DNA of 64,000 nt from Blastomonas natatoria (GTDB lineage: Bacteria; Pseudomonadota; Alphaproteobacteria; Sphingomonadales; Sphingomonadaceae), in the NCBI RefSeq assembly GCF_003201955.1, contig NZ_QJJM01000009.1, forward strand, positions 124,001 through 188,000, read 5' to 3'. Below, piece after piece: positions 10,707 through 20,092 of the stretch (the first letter of the stretch is position 1; the number at the start of each line of letters is the position of its first letter). The notes under the pieces were generated by a model, which was not told the origin of the DNA, made no database searches, and worked only from the letters and a program-made list of their open reading frames with translations. The position numbers and the translations under genes were made by a program.

Positions 10707-11504
10707 ATGCCCGCACATGAAATAGATTATGAGATCAAGGGCCAGGAGCTGCAATTTGTCGAGATAGAGCTCGATCCCGGCGAAAGCGCGGTGGCGGAAG
10801 CCGGATCGATGGTGTGGAAGGACCCCGCGATCCAGATGACCACCATATTCGGCGATGGCAGCGACGATCAGGGCGGCGGTTTCATGGGCAAGCTGCTCGG
10901 AGCGGGCAAGCGCCTTGTCACCGGCGAGAGCCTGTTCACCACCGTGTTCACGCACACCGGCTCCGGCAAGGCGCGCGTCGCCTTTGGTGCGCCGGTGCCG
11001 GGATCGATCCTGCCCATCGACCTCTCCCAATATGGCGGGCGTCTGATCTGCCAGAAGGACAGCTTCCTCGCTGCGGCCAAGGGCGTGTCGATCGGCATCC
11101 ACTTCCAGCGGCGCATTCTCACCGGCCTGTTCGGCGGCGAGGGCTTCATCATGCAGAAGCTGGAGGGCGATGGCATGGTGTTCGCGCAGATGGGCGGCAC
11201 GATCGTAGAGCGCGAACTCAGGGCCGGCGAGGAACTGCATGTCGATACCGGCTGCATCGCCGCGTTCACCGGCAATGTCGATTTTGACCTGGTATCGGCG
11301 GGCGGCATCAAGACCTCGCTCTTCGGTGGCGAGGGTCTGTTCTTCGCGCGGCTCCGCGGGCCGGGCCACGTCTGGATCCAGTCGCTGCCCTTCTCGCGCC
11401 TGGCCGGTCGCATGCTGGCGGCTGCAGCGCCGCGTGGCGGCCAGAACCGCGGCGAAGGCTCTGCGCTGGGATCGCTCGGCGATCTGATCAGCGGCAACAA
11501 TTGA
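10707..11504 (+). CDS. AIM24 / TIGR00266 family protein
   Basis: A 265-residue beta-rich protein preceded by AGGAGAG. It shows the family hallmarks: a start in HEIDYEIKGQELQFVEIEL, GESAVAEAGSMVWKDP, the glycine-rich linker DDQGGGFMGKLLGAGKRLVTGESLF, and a C-terminal GGIKTSLFGGEGLFFARLRG block. Members fold as repeated beta-barrels related to tubby-like and AIM24 proteins. The bacterial function is not known. The gene is monocistronic, closed by the strong terminator at 11511-11545. Confidence 0.88.
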   Translation: MPAHEIDYEIKGQELQFVEIELDPGESAVAEAGSMVWKDPAIQMTTIFGDGSDDQGGGFMGKLLGAGKRLVTGESLFTTVFTHTGSGKARVAFGAPVPGSILPIDLSQYGGRLICQKDSFLAAAKGVSIGIHFQRRILTGLFGGEGFIMQKLEGDGMVFAQMGGTIVERELRAGEELHVDTGCIAAFTGNVDFDLVSAGGIKTSLFGGEGLFFARLRGPGHVWIQSLPFSRLAGRMLAAAAPRGGQNRGEGSALGSLGDLISGNN

Positions 11505-11510
11505 AGATCC

Positions 11511-11545
11511 AGGGCCCCGCGCACCATGCCGGTGCGCGGGGCCCT
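11511..11545. terminator. Bidirectional terminator hairpin between convergent genes
   Basis: A perfect 15-base stem (AGGGCCCCGCGCACC pairing with GGTGCGCGGGGCCCT) around the 5-base loop ATGCC lies 7 bases after the AIM24-like stop and 10 bases before the end of the convergent mipA-like gene. It has no clear T-run on either side, but its symmetry and location suit termination from both sides. Confidence 0.75.
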
Positions 11546-11554
11546 GAAGTGCGA

Positions 11555-12502
11555 TCAGAAGGTGTAGGTCACGCCCACGCCGCCGAAGAACTGGTTGGCG
11601 TCACCGCGGATCGAGACGATGGGGCTGTCGGCGAAATCGCCCTGCAGCCGTGAATAGCTTCCCAGCGCGAACACGCCCCAGCCGCCATCAAGCGCGTTGC
11701 CCGACAAATCGAGGCCGAGCAGCACCGAGGTCTGCAGTGACTTCAGGCCACCATCGGCGCGGAAGCGCGGCAGGCCCGATGCGGCGCTGCCGGCGGCATC
11801 GATGCTGAAATAGGTATCGGCATAATCGCCGTCGACGAAATCGGCCGAAGCGGACAGGTTGATGACGCCCTTGGTGCCGAGCAACCGGTTATAGCTGACC
11901 TGCGGGGTGACGATCGCGCCCGAGTGGACGCCGGTGACGTCGAACAGCGCGTCCGTCTGCAGGGTGATGCTGTCGAAACGATTGAAGATGCGGTTGATCT
12001 TCACGCCGCCCGATGCACCGAGTTCCAGCGCGACGGACTCCTTGCCCAGCCGCCTGACCACTGCGTCGCCGATGCGGTTGGTGCGTTCCAGCCGGGCACG
12101 GACAACCGGCCCTGCGATATACTCCACCTTGGGCAGCACCGGATCCTTGACCAGGTCGACGAACAGGCCCGGGCCGCGTGCCGCGAAATTATAGCCCTTG
12201 TAGCTGCCCTGGATGATCGGCGCGGGGAAGAAGACATACTGGTCCGAGCCTTCGTAGCTTGGCACCATGCCGGCGCCCAGGCCGACCGTCATGTAGAAAT
12301 CCTTGGCAAAGACCGACTGCGACATGGCGGCTGCGGTGGCCAGCAGGCGCAGCTGTTCCGGTGTCGGACCAGGCTTGGCCGGCGCTGCCTTTTCGTCCTG
12401 CGTCTCGGGAGGGGCGGGGGGCTGGTCGGCGACAGTCTGCGCCAAGGCAGGGGCGCTCACGCTTACCAGCAGGGCAAGAGTCGCAAGGGTTCTGGCGATC
12501 AT
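11555..12502 (-). CDS. MipA/OmpV family outer membrane protein
   Basis: A 315-residue protein with a clear signal peptide (MIARTLATLALLVSVSAPALA) and a proline-rich linker, then a beta-barrel: FYMTVGLGAGMVPSYEGSDQ is the MipA/OmpV entry motif and the chain ends in GGVGVTYTF with a terminal phenylalanine typical of outer-membrane barrels. MipA scaffolds murein enzymes in E. coli, but most homologues are uncharacterised or linked to ions, antibiotics or osmotic response. The start at 12502 places the signal peptide first; the longer open frame upstream is not used. Confidence 0.88.
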   Translation of the reverse strand: MIARTLATLALLVSVSAPALAQTVADQPPAPPETQDEKAAPAKPGPTPEQLRLLATAAAMSQSVFAKDFYMTVGLGAGMVPSYEGSDQYVFFPAPIIQGSYKGYNFAARGPGLFVDLVKDPVLPKVEYIAGPVVRARLERTNRIGDAVVRRLGKESVALELGASGGVKINRIFNRFDSITLQTDALFDVTGVHSGAIVTPQVSYNRLLGTKGVINLSASADFVDGDYADTYFSIDAAGSAASGLPRFRADGGLKSLQTSVLLGLDLSGNALDGGWGVFALGSYSRLQGDFADSPIVSIRGDANQFFGGVGVTYTF

Positions 12503-12620
12503 CGGGCAAATTCCATGAAGGCTGGGCGCCGCCGGAGCGGCAGCGGGTTGGGAGGACACCCCGGAGGCCGATATAATGCTGCGGTGCAACAGATCAAGCG
12601 CCGTGTTGCGGGCCCGCCTG

Positions 12621-13901
12621 TCAGGCCGGACGTGGCAGCTCACCAGCGGCGGAAGGTCGGGCGGCAGCCAGCGGCGAGCGGGCAAGGACACGGATGGACA
12701 GCAGGATCAGCAGAAGCAAAAGGGGCGCCATCAGCGACCAGGCGTCGATCCCGAGACGATCGTCGCTCAGCCTGACGGGCTTGTTGTCCATGGTTATCGT
12801 GCGGATCAGTCCATAGCCGGTCGCTGCCCAGCCCAACGCAACCAGCCCCGTCTGTTCGAGCGCGCTGGTGCGCTGCAGCATGTCGGGCAGCACAAAGGCG
12901 ACAGCGAGGCCCAGGATCGCGAGGTCGTAATCGTAATTATAGGGACTGACGAACAGCGAGACGCAACAGATCGCGGCGGCGAGCCGGTGCGGCGCGGCCT
13001 TCTGCCTCCACAGCCAGATCAGTGAGCCGACTGCGCAGAGTGCGACGACAGCCTGCAACGCCATGGCCGGACCGGCCCCGGCGCCGAGAGTATGGGCAAA
13101 TGCATAGACCGATGTCATGCGGAACATCGGATACAGACCCTGTTTCAGATATTCGCCCGATTCCGCAACGCCGTCCAGAAAGCCCTGCCAGACGTCCGGA
13201 CCCAGCACCAGCGTCGGGATGAGCAACAGCGTGATGACGGTCGCTGCTGCGATCAATACCGCTTGCCAGCGCCGCTCCAGCAAGGTCAGCAGGGTGATGC
13301 CCACCGCAAGATGCGGCTTGATGACCATCAGGCCCAGGGGCAGACCCGCACCGGGCTTGCGCTGCAGGAAGCCAAGCAGAAACAGGCCGATCAGCGACGC
13401 GGTCAGAAATCCGTTCTGCCCGGTGCGCATCAGCAGCACCAGTGTCGGCAGCATGACGATCATCACGCCCGGCGTGTAGGAGCCGGCAATTCGGCGGATG
13501 ACGTGGACGTATAGCACGAAGCTGAGCCCCATGAACAGCAGGAAGCCGATGCCGATCGGCAGCTTGGCAAGTCCGGCGACAAACAGCGTGAACGGCGGAG
13601 GATAGGTCCAGGGCATGAAGGAGCGGGTGCCCGTTGCGGCTTCCTGCGCTTCCATCATGGTCACCATGCGATAGGCGTCGTCGGCGCGGCCCTCCAGTGC
13701 CAGCGTTCCTGCGATATGGAAGGCGTCATAATCGGTGAGGGTCTTCTTTGCCCCCACCCATTGCGGCGCCTGGAAATAGATGGCGGACACCAGGGCCAGC
13801 ATCGACAGCACGACCATGATGGCGATGGCGAGCCGCCACCGGGTGAAGGGGCTGTCCGGCTGGAGTTGCGGATGTTCGGCCACCGCCCGATCTTGCGACA
13901 T
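12621..13901 (-). CDS. DUF2029 (GT87-like) integral membrane glycosyltransferase, paralogue of 3925-5199
   Basis: A 426-residue multi-span protein. After the first helix, YDAFHIAGTLALEGRADDAY carries the acidic residue expected of a GT-C catalytic loop; MPWTYPPPFTLFVAGL, GQNGFLTASLIG and IKPHLAVGITLLTLLERRWQ match its paralogue nearly block for block. The ATG at 13901 was chosen because GCAGG lies at proper spacing; the ATG at 13907 is possible. Unlike the first copy it has no GtrA neighbour. It likely uses a polyprenyl-phosphate sugar donor for envelope glycan synthesis. Confidence 0.82.
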   Translation of the reverse strand: MSQDRAVAEHPQLQPDSPFTRWRLAIAIMVVLSMLALVSAIYFQAPQWVGAKKTLTDYDAFHIAGTLALEGRADDAYRMVTMMEAQEAATGTRSFMPWTYPPPFTLFVAGLAKLPIGIGFLLFMGLSFVLYVHVIRRIAGSYTPGVMIVMLPTLVLLMRTGQNGFLTASLIGLFLLGFLQRKPGAGLPLGLMVIKPHLAVGITLLTLLERRWQAVLIAAATVITLLLIPTLVLGPDVWQGFLDGVAESGEYLKQGLYPMFRMTSVYAFAHTLGAGAGPAMALQAVVALCAVGSLIWLWRQKAAPHRLAAAICCVSLFVSPYNYDYDLAILGLAVAFVLPDMLQRTSALEQTGLVALGWAATGYGLIRTITMDNKPVRLSDDRLGIDAWSLMAPLLLLLILLSIRVLARSPLAAARPSAAGELPRPA

Positions 13902-14057
13902 GGTCATCCTGCACGGTCCGGGCAGGCGAGAGCGGGCGATCTGGTGCGGTTCGGCATCACGGCAGGTGTCCATGCGCCCGACATGTTCGGGCCGATAATG
14001 TCCTGCGGCATGTAGCGATGGACCCCTTCGATAGGGTTAACGATCTCTGAGCGAAGA

Positions 14058-14071
14058 GTAAATATATTTAC
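14058..14071. promoter_or_regulatory. 14-base perfect palindrome between the DUF2029 gene and aceA
   Basis: GTAAATATATTTAC reads the same on both strands and stands out from the GC-rich surroundings. It is about 145 bases upstream of the aceA start and about 155 bases upstream of the divergent gene. It could be an operator for glyoxylate-shunt control or an AT-rich promoter element; no binding protein can be named. Confidence 0.35.
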
Positions 14072-14215
14072 AGGGTGACAAGAGCCAGCTTCGCATCTGC
14101 GGCAAAAATACAAGAATTCGTCGAGAAAATGAAGGTTCCGAGGCCAGGATAGGGGTATCAGAGGTCATCAGATGTCAATTCGTGACATCGCGTGATTCGC
14201 AGTAAGGAACATCTC

Positions 14216-15808
14216 ATGGCCTATACCGACCAGATCCGTGCCAACGAACAACTCGTCGCCAGCAAGCAGGGCCGCTGGACCGGCATCAACCCGGAATCGG
14301 TGGCGCGCATGCAGCTGCAGAACCGCTTCCGCACTGGCCTTGATATCGCCCGCTACACCGCGAAGATCATGCGCGAGGACATGGCTGCCTATGACGCCGA
14401 CCCTTCGCAATACACCCAGTCGCTCGGCTGCTGGCATGGTTTCATCGCGCAGCAGAAGATGATCGCGATCAAGAAGCATTTCGGCACCACCAAGCGCAAG
14501 TATCTGTACCTGTCGGGCTGGATGGTTGCCGCGCTGCGCAGCGAATTCGGTCCGTTGCCCGACCAGTCGATGCACGAGAAGACCAGCGTGCCCGCGCTGA
14601 TCGAAGAGCTGTACACCTTCCTGCGCCAGGCCGATGCGCGCGAGCTCGACCTGCTGTTCAGCGGCATCGACAAGGCGCGCGCCGCCGGTGATACCGCGAA
14701 GGAGCAGGAACTGCTGGGTCAGGTCGAGAATTTCCAGACGCATGTCGTGCCGATCATCGCCGATATCGATGCCGGCTTCGGCAATGCAGAAGCCACCTAT
14801 CTGCTCGCCAAGAAGATGATCGAAGCCGGTGCCTGCGCGCTGCAGATCGAGAACCAGGTGTCGGACGAAAAGCAGTGCGGCCACCAGGACGGCAAGGTTA
14901 CCGTGCCGCACGAGGACTTTCTCGCCAAGATTCGCGCCTGCCGCTATGCGTTCCTGGAATTGGGCGTCGAGGACGGCGTCATCGTCACTCGCACCGACTC
15001 GCTGGGTGCGGGCCTGACCAAGCAGATCGCGGTCAGCCACGAGCCGGGCGATATCGGCGACCAGTATAACAGCTTCCTCGATTGCGAAGAGATCGACCCT
15101 GCCACTGCGCGCAACGGCGATGTCATCCTGAACCGCAACGGCAAGCTGCTGCGTCCGAAGCGTCTGCCGAGCAACCTGTTCCAGTTCCGCGAGGGCACTG
15201 GCGAGGACCGCTGCGTGCTCGACAGCATCACCTCGCTGCAGAATGGCGCTGACCTGCTGTGGATCGAGACCGAAAAGCCGCATGTCGAGCAGATCGCGGG
15301 CATGATGGATCGTATCCGCGAAGTCGTTCCCAATGCCAAGCTGGTCTACAACAACTCGCCCTCGTTCAACTGGACGCTCAACTTCCGCCAGCAGGTCTAT
15401 GACGCGATGGTCAAGGAAGGTCTGGACGTGTCGGAATATGACCGCAGCGCACTGATGGACGCGAAATATGACGATACCGAGCTTGGTATCGCCGCCGACA
15501 AGCGCATCCGCACCTTCCAGGCCGATGGGGCTCGCCGCGCAGGCATCTTCCATCACCTCATCACACTGCCGACCTATCACACCGCTGCGCTTTCGACCGA
15601 CAATCTGGCGAAGGAATATTTTGGAGAAGCGGGCATGCTGGGTTATGTACTTGGCGTCCAGCGGCAGGAAATCCGCCAGGGTATTGCATGCGTGAAGCAC
15701 CAGAACATGTCTGGCAGCGACATCGGCGATGCTCACAAGGAATATTTCGCTGGCGAGGCGGCGCTGAAGGCCGGCGGCGTCAACAACACGATGAACCAGT
15801 TCTCCTGA
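14216..15808 (+). CDS. aceA: Isocitrate lyase
   Basis: A 530-residue enzyme of the longer isocitrate lyase class. It splits isocitrate into glyoxylate and succinate in the glyoxylate shunt, allowing growth on acetate or fatty acids. The active-site loop appears as SDEKQCGHQDGKV, with the catalytic cysteine in KQCGH (KKCGH in the shorter class), followed by VTRTDSLGA, and IADIDAGFGNAEATY supplies the metal-binding aspartates. The start is preceded by AAGGAAC. Malate synthase is not adjacent. A terminator follows at 15890-15925. Confidence 0.95.
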   Translation: MAYTDQIRANEQLVASKQGRWTGINPESVARMQLQNRFRTGLDIARYTAKIMREDMAAYDADPSQYTQSLGCWHGFIAQQKMIAIKKHFGTTKRKYLYLSGWMVAALRSEFGPLPDQSMHEKTSVPALIEELYTFLRQADARELDLLFSGIDKARAAGDTAKEQELLGQVENFQTHVVPIIADIDAGFGNAEATYLLAKKMIEAGACALQIENQVSDEKQCGHQDGKVTVPHEDFLAKIRACRYAFLELGVEDGVIVTRTDSLGAGLTKQIAVSHEPGDIGDQYNSFLDCEEIDPATARNGDVILNRNGKLLRPKRLPSNLFQFREGTGEDRCVLDSITSLQNGADLLWIETEKPHVEQIAGMMDRIREVVPNAKLVYNNSPSFNWTLNFRQQVYDAMVKEGLDVSEYDRSALMDAKYDDTELGIAADKRIRTFQADGARRAGIFHHLITLPTYHTAALSTDNLAKEYFGEAGMLGYVLGVQRQEIRQGIACVKHQNMSGSDIGDAHKEYFAGEAALKAGGVNNTMNQFS

Positions 15809-15889
15809 GCGAACGGTTCGTGGTGATCGGTACTGCGTAAGTAAAATATGTCTGACCGATAAAGTTTTCCTGGGGAGGAAAAAGGTTAC

Positions 15890-15925
15890 CCCGCCGGTGG
15901 CAACATCGGCGGGTTTCCTTTTTTC
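15890..15925 (+). terminator. Rho-independent terminator after aceA
   Basis: CCCGCCG (15890-15896) pairs with CGGCGGG (15907-15913) around a 10-base loop, followed by a T-rich tract (TTTCCTTTTTT). It ends the aceA transcript about 80 bases after the stop codon. Confidence 0.85.
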
Positions 15926-15979
15926 GGTCCCACCCTTTTCTGCTATCTTGCTACGCGACTCGCGCGACAGGAGGGGAAG

Positions 15980-16363
15980 ATGGGAAAGGTCATCGGGCTG
16001 GGTGGCCTGTTCTTCAAGTCGCCGGACCCGGATGGTCTGCGCGCCTGGTATAGCCGCGTCCTCGGCCTCGCCTTCGACGAATGGGGCGGGCTCGTCTTCC
16101 TGCCGCAGGATGCCGCGAATCACCCCGGCGCAGGCACGGTGTTTTCGCCCTTCGCCCAGAGTACGGAATATTTCGCGCCCTCGACCAGGGAATTCATGTT
16201 CAACCTGATGGTCGACGATCTGGAAGCCGTGCTGGCGCGCTGCAAGGCCGAGGGGGTGGAGCCGGTCAAGACCTTCCCTGCCGAAGCCAACGGCCTGTTC
16301 GCGCACATCATGGATCCGGAAGGCCGCAAGATCGAATTGTGGCAACCCAAGCCCATGGAGTGA
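15980..16363 (+). CDS. VOC family (glyoxalase/bleomycin resistance-like) protein
   Basis: A 127-residue single-domain protein with GGCAGGAGGGGAAG as leader. It has the paired beta-alpha-beta-beta-beta repeats of the vicinal oxygen chelate fold: FFKSPDPDGLRAWYSRVLGL at the start and AHIMDPEGRKIELWQP at the end, where the final glutamate (E in IELWQP) is a usual metal ligand. Substrate is unknown. The gene is not coupled to a recognisable pathway; a second VOC protein is at 18949. Confidence 0.88.
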   Translation: MGKVIGLGGLFFKSPDPDGLRAWYSRVLGLAFDEWGGLVFLPQDAANHPGAGTVFSPFAQSTEYFAPSTREFMFNLMVDDLEAVLARCKAEGVEPVKTFPAEANGLFAHIMDPEGRKIELWQPKPME

Positions 16364-16425
16364 CCCGCGCATCCGCCGGGCCGCAACAGGCGTAGCTCTG
16401 GCAGTCGCAAATCCGGGGGGCGCTC

Positions 16426-16995
16426 ATGAAACTGCCGTTACTTACCGCCTTGCTTGCTGTTGCCGCGCCGATCGCGGCCCCCGCCCAGTCCCCTGCCACT
16501 GCTCCGGATGTCACCGCAGCGCGCGCCAGTCTCGTCGGGCGCTGGCAGGGAGAACTCGGCTATCGCGATTACGGTGCCAATCGCTGGTTCGGCATTCCGG
16601 TCAAGACACAGATCATCGATCAGGGCGACGGTGCGACGATGCTGCGCGTATCCGATTTCGATGATGGCCCGAAGGTCGGCACTGTGCGCATCACCAGCGG
16701 CGAGCTGTTCGACGCCCAGGCAGGCACGGTCTCGGTTGCCACCTTCCGCAAGGCGCGCAGCGTCGAAGTGACAACGTATGCGGTGCGTATCGATCCGGCC
16801 TCGCGCGATGCGACGCACTGGACGATGATCGAGGAGACGAAGGGCGCAGACGATAACCGCCCGGCAGCGCTCCGCCTGACCACCGTGCGCGATGGCGACA
16901 AGCTGGAGACGCTGAAACAGATCGATTTTCTTGACGACGACAAGGCCGAATGGCTGACCCGCAACCGCACGCGCTTGACGCGCGTTGGCGACTGA
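16426..16995 (+). CDS. Hypothetical exported protein
   Basis: A 189-residue protein with signal peptide MKLPLLTALLAVAAPIAAPAQ. The mature region has LVGRWQGELGYRDYGANRWF and a run of beta strands ending RNRTRLTRVGD, resembling a small lipocalin-like barrel, but I do not recognise the family. It is transcribed in the same direction as the VOC gene and the DUF2177 gene downstream (42-base gap). Any functional link is unproven. Confidence 0.7.
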   Translation: MKLPLLTALLAVAAPIAAPAQSPATAPDVTAARASLVGRWQGELGYRDYGANRWFGIPVKTQIIDQGDGATMLRVSDFDDGPKVGTVRITSGELFDAQAGTVSVATFRKARSVEVTTYAVRIDPASRDATHWTMIEETKGADDNRPAALRLTTVRDGDKLETLKQIDFLDDDKAEWLTRNRTRLTRVGD

Positions 16996-17037
16996 CCGCA
17001 TCGTCCAACCCAGCATCTCCTGCCAGAAAGCCCTGCC

Positions 17038-17442
17038 ATGCTCCGCTATGCCGCCGCCTATCTGTTCACCGGGCTTGCCTTCGCGCTGATCGACAGCGTG
17101 TGGTTGAAGACCATGGCCCCGCGCCTCTACCAGCCGCTGCTGGGCGATCTGCTCGCGCCGTCCTTCAGGCTCGCGCCCGCCGTGGTCTTCTACGTGCTCT
17201 ATATCGCGGGCATCCAGATCTTCGCGGTGGTGCCTGCGCTCGCCGATGGCCGCTGGCAGACCGCGCTGGTCAAGGGGGCGCTGCTCGGCTTTTTCTGCTA
17301 CATGACCTATGATCTGACCAACCAGGCGACGCTCGCCACCTGGAACACGAAGATCACCGTTCTCGACATCCTCTGGGGGACATTTCTCACCGGAACGTCG
17401 GCGCTGGTCGGGTTTGCGGTGACTCGCGCGGTGTTCAGATAA
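17038..17442 (+). CDS. DUF2177 family membrane protein
   Basis: A 134-residue inner-membrane protein with four hydrophobic helices and the DUF2177 signature: FALIDSVWLKTMAPRLYQPLLGDLL in the first half and MTYDLTNQATLATWNTKIT before the last helix, followed by DILWGTFLTGTSALVG. The family is widespread in proteobacteria with no established role. The gene is preceded by an 'agaaagccctgcc' leader without a strong ribosome binding site. Confidence 0.88.
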   Translation: MLRYAAAYLFTGLAFALIDSVWLKTMAPRLYQPLLGDLLAPSFRLAPAVVFYVLYIAGIQIFAVVPALADGRWQTALVKGALLGFFCYMTYDLTNQATLATWNTKITVLDILWGTFLTGTSALVGFAVTRAVFR

Positions 17443-17535
17443 CATGATGATTAACGATCGATAATGTGACGCGCGCGGCTCTCTCGCTCTAGCCTTGGGA
17501 CGCTGTTCCAGACAGCGTGCGAAGGAGAGACCGCC

Positions 17536-18102
17536 ATGCCGACCCGAGGTGAACTGGGCAAAAGCCTGATGCTGTCGATCAGCCATATTCCGCACGGTCG
17601 CAGCAATCGCAGCGGATCGCCGCTCCAGCCGAAGTACATCACGGTGCACAATACCGAAAACTCCAGTATCGGAGCCGATGCCGAGGCGCATGCAAATTTC
17701 CTGTCCAAGACCGGCTATTACATCCACAACGGCAGCAAGCGCTGGGTATCCTGGCATTTCACCGTGGATGACGACAGTTGTGTCCGGCATCTGCCGCTCA
17801 ACGAGGTCGGCTGGCATGCCGGATCGAGCCAGGGCAATGCGCACAGCCTGGGCATCGAGATCTGCATGAACAAGGGCATCAACCAGAACAGGGCGTTCGA
17901 CCGGACCAAGACGCTGATCGCCTGTCTGTGTTATGACCTGAACCTGGAACCCGAGAGCCGGGTCGTGACGCACCGGCACTGGTCGGGAAAGAACTGCCCC
18001 CGCCTTCTGCTGAACAATGGCCAGGAGGGAGCGATCTGGCAGGCTTTCATCGCCGATGTCCGCGCGATCCTGAACAGCATCGACGATCCGGCGCAGATCT
18101 AG
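17536..18102 (+). CDS. N-acetylmuramoyl-L-alanine amidase (Amidase_2 family)
   Basis: A 188-residue enzyme with the amidase_2 zinc-site pattern: H in KYITVHNTE near residue 38, a second region [18 protein letters not shown], and [14 protein letters not shown] near residue 146. It resembles the phage and Bacillus XlyA/CwlA branch. No signal peptide is seen, so it either acts inside, is released by lysis, or is exported unconventionally. The ribosome binding site is GAAGGAGAG. Its stop codon overlaps that of ung by four bases (CTAG), the two genes being convergent. Confidence 0.85.
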   Translation: MPTRGELGKSLMLSISHIPHGRSNRSGSPLQPKYITVHNTENSSIGADAEAHANFLSKTGYYIHNGSKRWVSWHFTVDDDSCVRHLPLNEVGWHAGSSQGNAHSLGIEICMNKGINQNRAFDRTKTLIACLCYDLNLEPESRVVTHRHWSGKNCPRLLLNNGQEGAIWQAFIADVRAILNSIDDPAQI

Positions 18103-18827
18103 GCGCCATCGACACTCTCGGGCAGTTTCCAGTCGATCGGGGCCAGCCCCCGTTCCTGCAGAAACGCATTGGCCTGGCTGAAGTGGCCGCAGCCCAGAAA
18201 GCCGCGATGTGCCGATAGGGGCGAGGGGTGCGGGGCCTTGAGCACCAGATGTCGCCCGCCGCGATCCACGCTGTCGACCCCCGCCGCCTTCTTCTGCGCG
18301 TGGCCACCCCAGAGCAGGAACACGACCGGGTGCTCCAGCGCGTTGACTCGCGCGATCACCGCGTCGGTGAATCGTTCCCAGCCCTTGCCCTGATGCGATC
18401 CGGCATCGCCCATCTCGACGGTCAACACGGCGTTGAGCAGCAGCACGCCCTGGCGCGCCCAATGTTCCAGAAAGCCGTGGCGCGGCGGTGCCAGCCCCAG
18501 ATCGCGTTGCAGTTCCTTGTAGATGTTGACCAGCGAGGGCGGCACCGGAACGCCCGGGCGCACGCTGAAGCACAGGCCGTGCGCCTGTCCGGGGCCATGA
18601 TAGGGGTCCTGGCCCAGAATGACGACGCGCACCTTGTCCGGCGGGGTCAGGTCGAGCGCGCGAAACCAGTGGCTGCCCGGCGGGAAGATGCGCGCGCCCT
18701 GGGTCTTGCGATCGAGCAGGAAGCGCTTGAGGTCAGCCATATAGGGCGCGGCGAATTCCGTTGCGAGCGCCGCGCGCCATTGCGGTTCGAGCCGGATGGC
18801 TGCTTCGCTGGTTGCACTTTCGCTCAT
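18099..18827 (-). CDS. ung: Uracil-DNA glycosylase
   Basis: A 242-residue family 1 enzyme that removes uracil from DNA at the start of base excision repair. The water-activating motif is [20 protein letters not shown] with catalytic D74, and the DNA-intercalation motif is [16 protein letters not shown] near the C-terminus with the second catalytic histidine. Length is normal. It is convergent with the amidase gene, sharing four bases at the stop codons. Confidence 0.96.
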   Translation of the reverse strand: MSESATSEAAIRLEPQWRAALATEFAAPYMADLKRFLLDRKTQGARIFPPGSHWFRALDLTPPDKVRVVILGQDPYHGPGQAHGLCFSVRPGVPVPPSLVNIYKELQRDLGLAPPRHGFLEHWARQGVLLLNAVLTVEMGDAGSHQGKGWERFTDAVIARVNALEHPVVFLLWGGHAQKKAAGVDSVDRGGRHLVLKAPHPSPLSAHRGFLGCGHFSQANAFLQERGLAPIDWKLPESVDGA

Positions 18828-18948
18828 GCAGCGGACCTTGGCGCGGTGCTGGCCATGGCGTCAAGCCAAGGCTTTTTCGCCTGAAGCTGTTTTGATGGTA
18901 TACGCGGCGCGTGTCGCGAATCGCGACGCAACAGCAGGGGTTGCCATC

Positions 18949-19329
18949 ATGCCGCTCACCCACGCCAAGCCCGTCACCTTCATCAACACCGCCAATCGCC
19001 GCGCTGCCGAAAGCTTCTATCGCGACGTGCTCCAGCTTCGGTTCGTCGCCGATGACGGCTTTGCCGCCGTTTTCGATCTTGGCGGCGCCGTTCTGCGCAT
19101 TACCGAGCTGCAAGGCTATGCCGCGAGCCCGCACCCGGCGCTGGGCTGGTCGGTCGAGGATATCGAACAGACCATGGAGCATCTGGTCAGCCGGGGCATC
19201 GCGCCGAGGATTTACGAAGGCTTTGAACAGGACGCGCTCGGCATCTGGACCGCGCCGGATGGCGTGGCCAAGGTCGCATGGTTTCAGGACCCGGACGGCA
19301 ACCTGCTCAGCCTGACCCAGAGCAGCTGA
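18949..19329 (+). CDS. VOC family protein
   Basis: A 126-residue single VOC domain starting MPLTHAKPVTFINTANRRAAESFYRDVLQL and ending WFQDPDGNLLSLTQSS, where the DPDGNLLSL block is the classic second half-repeat. It has metal-ligand-like positions but no determinate chemistry. The start at 18949 begins exactly at the first strand of the fold; earlier in-frame codons run through the ung promoter. It is convergent with the SDR gene, seven bases apart. Confidence 0.88.
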   Translation: MPLTHAKPVTFINTANRRAAESFYRDVLQLRFVADDGFAAVFDLGGAVLRITELQGYAASPHPALGWSVEDIEQTMEHLVSRGIAPRIYEGFEQDALGIWTAPDGVAKVAWFQDPDGNLLSLTQSS

Positions 19330-19336
19330 ACTTCGC

Positions 19337-20092
19337 TCAGAGCGAGTGCACCAGATGCCCGCCATCGACCGTCAGGATGCTGCCGGTCATGAAGCGGCTC
19401 GCGTCTGATGCCAGCAGCAGCAGCGGGCCGTCAAGATCGGGCAGTTCGCCATAACGCCGCATCGCAATGCGCTTGCGCAACGGTTCGCCCGCTTCGCCCG
19501 AGAGCTGGTCGCGGTTGATGTCGGTCAGGAAATAGCCCGGCGCGAGCGCATTCACGCGGATGTTGAACCGCGCCAGTTCCATCGCCAGCTGCCGGGTCAT
19601 GTGCAGCACGCCGGCCTTGGAGACGGCATAGGGGCCGGTTCCCGCCGCGGTCTGGAATCCGGTGATCGAGGCGGTGTTGATGATGTTGCCGCCGCCGCGC
19701 TCGCGCATGCCGCGCGCTGCCTCGGTCGCGACGTTCCACGCGCCTTTCAGGTTGATGCCCATCACGAAGTCGTAATCGTCCTCGGTCTGGTCGAGCGCGC
19801 GCTTGGTTACCGCAACCCCGGCATTGTTGATGCAGCTATGGATCGCGCCCGCGGCCGCCATGCCTTCGCGCACCGAGGTGAGATCAGCGACATCCATGCG
19901 GATCGCCTCGGCGCTGCCACCGGCCGAGCGGATTTCCTCGACCAAGGCTTCCAGCGCGGGCAGGCGGCGCGCGGTGACGATGACATGCGCGCCGCTCTTG
20001 GCCAGCAGCCGCGCGAAATGCGCACCGAAGCCCTCGCTCGACGCGCCGGTGACGAGGATGCGCTGGCCGGTCAGGTTTGCGGTGAGCGTCAT
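19337..20092 (-). CDS. SDR family NAD(P)-dependent oxidoreductase
   Basis: A 251-residue classical short-chain dehydrogenase: nucleotide motif TGASSEGFG near residue 14, NNAG at about 89, catalytic serine in NTASITGF and YAVSK (Tyr-xxx-Lys) near 157, and the C-terminal TGSILTVDGGH. Its start overlaps the stop of the acyl-CoA dehydrogenase gene by four bases, so the two are co-translated. A role in oxidation of a hydroxyacyl-CoA or similar fatty-acid or terpenoid intermediate is an inference from that partner. Confidence 0.92.
   Translation of the reverse strand: MTLTANLTGQRILVTGASSEGFGAHFARLLAKSGAHVIVTARRLPALEALVEEIRSAGGSAEAIRMDVADLTSVREGMAAAGAIHSCINNAGVAVTKRALDQTEDDYDFVMGINLKGAWNVATEAARGMRERGGGNIINTASITGFQTAAGTGPYAVSKAGVLHMTRQLAMELARFNIRVNALAPGYFLTDINRDQLSGEAGEPLRKRIAMRRYGELPDLDGPLLLLASDASRFMTGSILTVDGGHLVHSL

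Noticed and set aside
14168-16372. 734-codon minus-strand ORF
   Set aside because: Runs antisense through aceA and the VOC gene; no recognisable product.
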